Source: Kingdonia uniflora
Taxonomy: Eukaryota > Streptophyta > Magnoliopsida > Ranunculales > Circaeasteraceae
NCBI GenBank assembly: GCA_014058105.1
Contig: JACGCM010002205.1
Location: 4,898,001-4,962,000, forward strand
Length of the DNA: 64,000 bases
Direction of reading: 5' to 3'
How positions within the stretch are numbered: position 1 is the stretch's first letter; every line of letters starts with the position of its first letter. Below are positions 1 through 64,000 of the stretch, one piece after another. The position numbers and the translations under genes were made by a program. The notes under the pieces are model-generated. The model was not told where the DNA came from, searched no databases, and saw only the letters and a program-made list of their open reading frames with translations.

Positions 1-479
1 ACACCACATATTGTTATGGTGTATGGAGTTCTATTCCAAGAAATTGCTTGTTACACTCCCGCAATTCTCACCTACTTGTCGTGACTTTTATGAATGCTGG
101 TTGGGCTGGATCTGACACATATTAGAGATCTATACTTGGATATTGTACATTTTTGGTGGTAACGTTGTCCATTCGTCGAGTAACCTCCTCTCTCTCCCTC
201 CCCGCCCTCTAGGATATCTCTAGTTCTTTCCTTCAAAGGGAAGAAACAGATAGCTGAATCTTTCTTAAGTCATCCAAATCCTTCTGAAAGCTTTTAATGA
301 TCTAGGCCAAAATAAAGAAGCTCAAGCAGACCCGCCTGCTACAAACTCAAATAATATGCAATAAAACATCTAAAGTAACAGTCCTACTCCTAGAATTAGC
401 GCAAACCAGCAGAATCTGTAGTAAGGATGAAAAGGAACTTCTATTTTCTTTAAGAGCCCAGGTCTTTATCAAAACACTC
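1..479. other. Non-coding, intron or upstream sequence with no recognised gene
   Basis: No ORF, splice-bounded conserved peptide or repeat could be supported. Because the LINE remnant next to it runs on the minus strand, part of this may be LINE 3' untranslated sequence; that is inference. Confidence 0.4.
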
Positions 480-2260
480 CTCATCTACTGCATTTTCAAA
501 GCTTGCTCTATGGGCACATTCATTAGCACTAAAATTAGCCTCTCTCCATGAGTGTTCAATTTGCATCAAACTCTTTTTGTACTTCCATTTAGTATGAAGT
601 TATTTAGGGATCACATCAGCTTTGAAAGCTCCAGCAGCAGCAGCAGCAGCCTTGGAGTCTGTCACTATCAGCAGTCTTCCCAACCCCTTTGAGTGAGCTC
701 TCACTGCAGCAGCAAGCTTACACTCACATTCAACCCTGTCAGATGTAGTTATTCCGATGTTTTTCAAGTACACACCCTTTATGGGCCCCACATCCTCACT
801 GAAAAGCCAAGCCATACTCTGCGGTCCTGGATTACTCCTGCTGAATCCGTTACAAATACAGTTTGCCTTTATTTCACCTTGTCTAAGAAGATTCCAATAA
901 CAAGTTCTTACTTGAGTGGGTCTTCCAATTTTACAGCTCACTCCCTGTGCAGAAATCATTCTCAAATCTTAGGCTGTGTTCTTCACAGTCCCTCTAGATC
1001 TTTTAGTAGCATTTCTGATTTGAGTGTGGATATTTGTTTTTGCAGCAACATAAGTTCCTGTAGGCTCATCATGGGATATTTTATTCGTTGTGTACCAGAT
1101 GCAGGCTAGGATTGATAGAACAGTATTTATTCAGAGATCCTGCACATAAGAACTCATGTCGTTTGTAACTTTAAAAAACGATTAGGCATAGTTCAATGTA
1201 CAAGAGAGTTTAAAAATGTTCAAACCCCACCACCAAATATATTGAGTAAATGAGCAGTGCAAATATAGGTGACTCACAGTTTCACAATTTGCAGTGTATA
1301 AGTAACATCTTGAGGCCAAGTACACACCCTGCTTTTAGATTCTATCATCTGTAGAAAGAGCAATGCTAAAAATTCTCCATGTTAGATTATTATTTCTTGG
1401 AACTGAGTTTGACCTCCGTAGAATATTTTTCAACCAGCAGATATTATAATTGTCTTCTTTCTGATGTGCTCATGGGCTGCTTGGACTGTAAAGTTACCTT
1501 GCAATTGAGGTTTGCTGATACATTTATCTGAGCCTGTAACATTAGCAAAAATGTTAAAGGAATTTACTCCTACAGATTGGAAGAGTCTTACGGAAGGATT
1601 GTCTGTGATCCAGGTTCCACTGTTTTACAGTTTTCCAACATAAGTTTTCAGACTAACCATGGAATCTTCTCCCCGCACATGATCTGAGATAGGAGTATCT
1701 AGAACCCAATTGCCATTCCAAATGTTGATTTTGTCCCTTGTAGAAATAAACCATAAAGACTGATGTTTCATCTACAAGTATGCTTTTTTAACTCCCTTCC
1801 AGATAGAAGAATTCTTATAATAGCTAATAACCTCACCAGTTCCAGTGAAGTACTTTGCCAGCATGTATTCAGCCCAAGCTCCTTCTTTATGCACTATTTT
1901 CCAGGCCATCATCATCAGCATAGCCATGTTAATGTCTTTAACACCTTCAGAGTGAGGCTTACAACATTTGTCCCTAGCAGCAGTGTTGTTTTTCGTTTGG
2001 AGTGGTTTCCGGTCCATATGGAGTTCCATATGGCAGCTTCACACTCCTTCACCACTGAAGAAGGCCATTATACACAGCCATGTTATAAATAGGAAGGCTA
2101 CATAGCACAGACTTAGCAAGTGTCACCCTACTTTGAAAAGATAGAAATTGTCGAGCATAGTTATTTGCCCTCTTCTTAGTTTTGTATATCATTTCTCGCA
2201 GTGTAGAGTTCTTGACCCTTGCCTTAACCAAAGGGATTCCTTTATAACGGTTATAATTAC
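480..2260 (-). mobile_element. LINE (non-LTR retrotransposon) remnant, 3' half
   Basis: Read on the minus strand the order is that of a plant L1-type LINE ORF2 tail. At 2231-2049 comes RT end sequence (FLSFQSRVTLAKSVLCSLP). At 2029-1772 comes post-RT sequence (DINMAMLMMMAWKIVHKEGA, SSIWKGVKKAYL). At 965-600 comes an RNase H-like part (RVECECKLAAAVRAHSKG, LLIVTDSK). Frames are broken between parts, so it is dead. A short Ala-coding (agc)n run sits at about 632-650. It lies in or upstream of the BEACH gene, antisense to it. The 3' end and poly-A were not located. Confidence 0.75.
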
Positions 2261-2551
2261 AACTGACTGAGAAAATATTTTGTACTAGGGAGGCTGGTCC
2301 CTACAATTGTTCTGATGTAATGAATAATTGGTTTATTTCTCTTTAGATTTTATTTCAGTTACGAGTTTATCAAAAAAGATATTTTTGACTGACATTGGAT
2401 ATATACTAATACTATGGCAGATGTTTTCAGTGTTGTCCTTGATTTTAGTTTTTTGGTTTGTGAATGTAAAAAAAGATTAGTAGATAGATATTACTATATT
2501 ATCCATCAAATTCTATATCAATCCTTAGGTTTATTTAAATATTTTTTGCAG

Positions 2552-61935
<59,384 letters not shown>

Positions 61936-62837
61936 GTATTCTCTCAATTATTTTTTCTGTTTTACGCTTAAATAAGTCCCATTTTATCTTTTTGTTTCTC
62001 TGAGGTATCCCAAAATGACCCCAAAACGTCGAGTCGTGGACCTATTTCACTTCCTTTGCAGCTTTCTCGGGTTCCTTGGTTTACTGAACATTGGGTCTAA
62101 GCTGTTATGCACGTGCCTTAGTGCCTACTACCATCACTCTACAAGATTCTTATGTTTGATAATTTGTGAAATGGCATGACTGTCTCATCAGTTTTTTCTT
62201 TTCTTTTCTTTTGCCTAAGTAAGCATTAAGTTTTTATTTATTTTGGTGTGTGTGTGTGTGTGAGAGAGAGAGAGAATGCAGAGATCATTGTCGAGAGTTA
62301 TAGATTAATTCCTTATTCAACATAGAGCTTTCTTTGGCCTGAGCCATATGTTTTTTTTTTCATTTGATTGAAGTTAAATAGCTCAGTCTACCCAAAAAAG
62401 TAAGAATAAGTTAGACTGCTCATCAATTAAAATACAGGTGTTTCGTATGAGCCAGATAATTCCTAAATAGTAAGAATGAAATATACCACAAGGTCTTTAT
62501 CAAAGGGCTTCACATCTTGGCTTTATTCATTAGCTCCTGAATGTCCATCACATCACCAGAGAACTCAATCATCTCCAACCCCCAAAGCCAAACACCAGTG
62601 TTGACGGAACAGCTCTAAAGCAAATGATACAGGGACTCTGACATTTCTCCACAAAATTAACTTATAGAAACAATTAAGAACCCCCTACTTTGTAGAATAG
62701 TATCTACAGCAATTGGACCATGCATTAATCTTCAAGCAAAGTTAGAGATCCTGGACACATATCAACTCTCCCTTCCTTAGAAAAATTCAACCCGAAATTT
62801 TAAAGCGGCGGACCACCCGAAGCGGGTGATGCGTACT
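61936..62837. other. Intron after exon 61935, mostly unassigned
   Basis: Contains a (tg)n(ag)n microsatellite at about 62246-62275 and, from 62500, sequence that may be minus-strand LINE debris. No exon of the WD40 region seen. Confidence 0.5.
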
Positions 62838-63300
62838 TCACTTCCATTTTCTGTTTTTCATCTTGTGTCTGAAGTCTTTGTGCTCTCTTTGCTGTAGCAT
62901 GTTGTGCTCTTTTAGGTCATCGACTAGGAACATGAAATTCCTCTTCATTTGCGAGCAATCCCTCTTCAAATGACCCGACTTACCACACCCGAAATATTGG
63001 AACCCTCTACTTGTAGTTGTGGTTCTGATTAGATTAGAACTGTAACCATTAGGACTCACAGATTCCTTGAAGGAAGAAGGGAGCTCTACAAACATTCTGT
63101 AAGACAATCTTCCAGCAAGATTTTCAAACAGACCCCCAAACCCATCTGGCCCAGGGGAGGTGACTGGATCAAGACTGAAGATTGCATCTCCGACGTCATC
63201 ATTCTCAGCCAGTTCAGATAACATATTTCATCTTCTGTTATCAACTTAGGTACCATATTGAGTAAGTCTTTATTGATATCCCCTTTCTATGTCTTAAACT
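62838..63300 (-). mobile_element. Chimeric debris: LINE RT start joined to a gag zinc knuckle
   Basis: Minus strand from about 63290: VPKLITEDE, then DAIFSLDPVTSPGPDGFGGL, the LINE motif at the RT start. In the same open frame this passes into YFGCGKSGHLKRDCSQMKR, a retrotransposon CCHC knuckle with the first Cys lost, similar to the knuckle at 11869-12198. Two retroelement types are thus fused, perhaps by template switching or nested insertion. Confidence 0.65.
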
Positions 63301-63383
63301 TCTTCTCTTAGAACTAAACAATATACGTTTTAATCTCACCGTGATCAGAGATCACTTGGCCCTCATGATATTCAGTAGAAAAC

Positions 63384-63546
63384 CTATGTAACATTGAGAT
63401 AGTTTTGGGGTGTCTGACTCAGCAAAAAAAATGGAAAAGTGTCTTGTAAATAGTGTTAGACACGCTCGTTTGTTTATCCGAGTATCGGTGTCGGATATGT
63501 GTCGACACATATGTTTTTAAAAATATGTCATGTCCATGTTACATAG
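63384..63546. mobile_element. hAT-type MITE family 'CTATGTAACAT', copy 6 (163 bp)
   Basis: Ends CTATGTAACATTGAG (63384) and gtccatgttacatag (to 63546). Flanks tagaaaac (63376-63383) and tagacaac (63547-63554), 8 bp with one change. Interior ggtgtcggatatgtgtcgacaca matches the outer copy at 29096. Confidence 0.88.
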
Positions 63547-63554
63547 TAGACAAC

Positions 63555-64000
63555 GAATTTGGAGGTTCACCATTTTCATTCTAGCCATAGTATGGAAGTA
63601 CCTGGTGTTTTTGTCTACCTCTTGAAGACTTTTGGTCCTAAGGAGATAGCTAGGCTTTCACAAACTCGAAAGGGAAACTGTTAGGTATGGGAATAGATTG
63701 TCTCCAACCAAAGAGTAACGAGTCAGAAAATTTTGTCCTTGGAGAAACCTTGTATAATAACATTTGGATTATTTTAGCCTGAGCTGGCTAAGAAAAGCCA
63801 ATGTCCATATTTCGCTATTTTCTTAGAGCTATCCAAGAAACAATGATTCTACTAAAACCTTTGTGCACATTGCACCAACTATACTTGAGTTCTGGAACTC
63901 TCTATAAGATTACAAGTACCCATAGCTTGATCAAATTCCTGCATAGCTCCAAAATTACATGATTCATATCACTAGCTCTAAAATAAGAATTGAAGCCCTA
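63555..64000. other. Intron end of window, nothing recognised
   Basis: No exon, no repeat end supported. Confidence 0.5.

Noticed and set aside
693..1109. Plus-strand open frame of 138 codons
   Set aside because: It is the antisense shadow of the minus-strand LINE remnant; no family match of its own.

Overview
The window is nuclear DNA from a flowering plant, most likely a eudicot. It is AT-rich, has GT-AG introns, and is crowded with plant-type LTR retrotransposons, LINEs and small DNA transposons. I cannot name the species. The only host gene I can support lies on the + strand and runs off both ends: a very large BEACH-domain protein gene of the SPIRRIG/BCHA (WDFY3/ALFY-like) family. I placed 30 exons between 2552 and 61935 (7,409 coding bases, about 2,470 codons). 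All junctions are GT-AG, the codon phase is kept across every junction, and no exon contains a stop or frameshift. The upstream exons and the rest of the C-terminal WD40 propeller lie outside the window.

Protein order: an alpha-helical armadillo-like N-terminal part (2552-22080); a concanavalin-A-like sandwich (22885-26191); a helical middle part with the DUF4704-type region (26655-31688); an acidic linker (34849-34964); a conserved helical stretch (43928-46923); the PH-like domain (50052 to about 50920); the BEACH domain (about 50940-60960); and the start of the WD40 repeats (60990-61935). Proteins of this family act in membrane trafficking, endosomal transport and mRNP/P-body processes; in Arabidopsis, SPIRRIG loss gives distorted trichomes.

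Almost everything else is transposon debris in the introns. Intron 2552/8353 holds a short-LTR Ty3/gypsy chromovirus on the + strand. The 7.5 kb intron before 16912 holds minus-strand Copia pol and gag debris and a Tourist-type MITE. The 4.5 kb intron before 21736 holds a hAT-type MITE and a LINE reverse-transcriptase fragment. The intron before 25876 holds a Mutator-like element. The intron before 29958 holds a MITE inserted in another copy of its own family. The 9 kb intron before 43928 holds a LINE, a gypsy gag and its LTR, with a hAT element in the LTR and a second hAT inside the first. The intron before 55370 holds a small Copia element. The intron before 60324 holds a solo LTR with a perfect target-site duplication and a 1.5 kb LTR-flanked element with one small ORF.

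The contrast is the main message: insertions have pushed single introns to 4-9 kb, yet the reading frame is intact. The best candidates for something undescribed are the 1.5 kb LTR element with an unrecognised basic ORF (58542-60062), the self-nesting hAT-MITE family with 8-bp target-site duplications, and the triple-nested insertion at 39632-43317. I found no tRNA, rRNA, CRISPR array or bacterial-type system.
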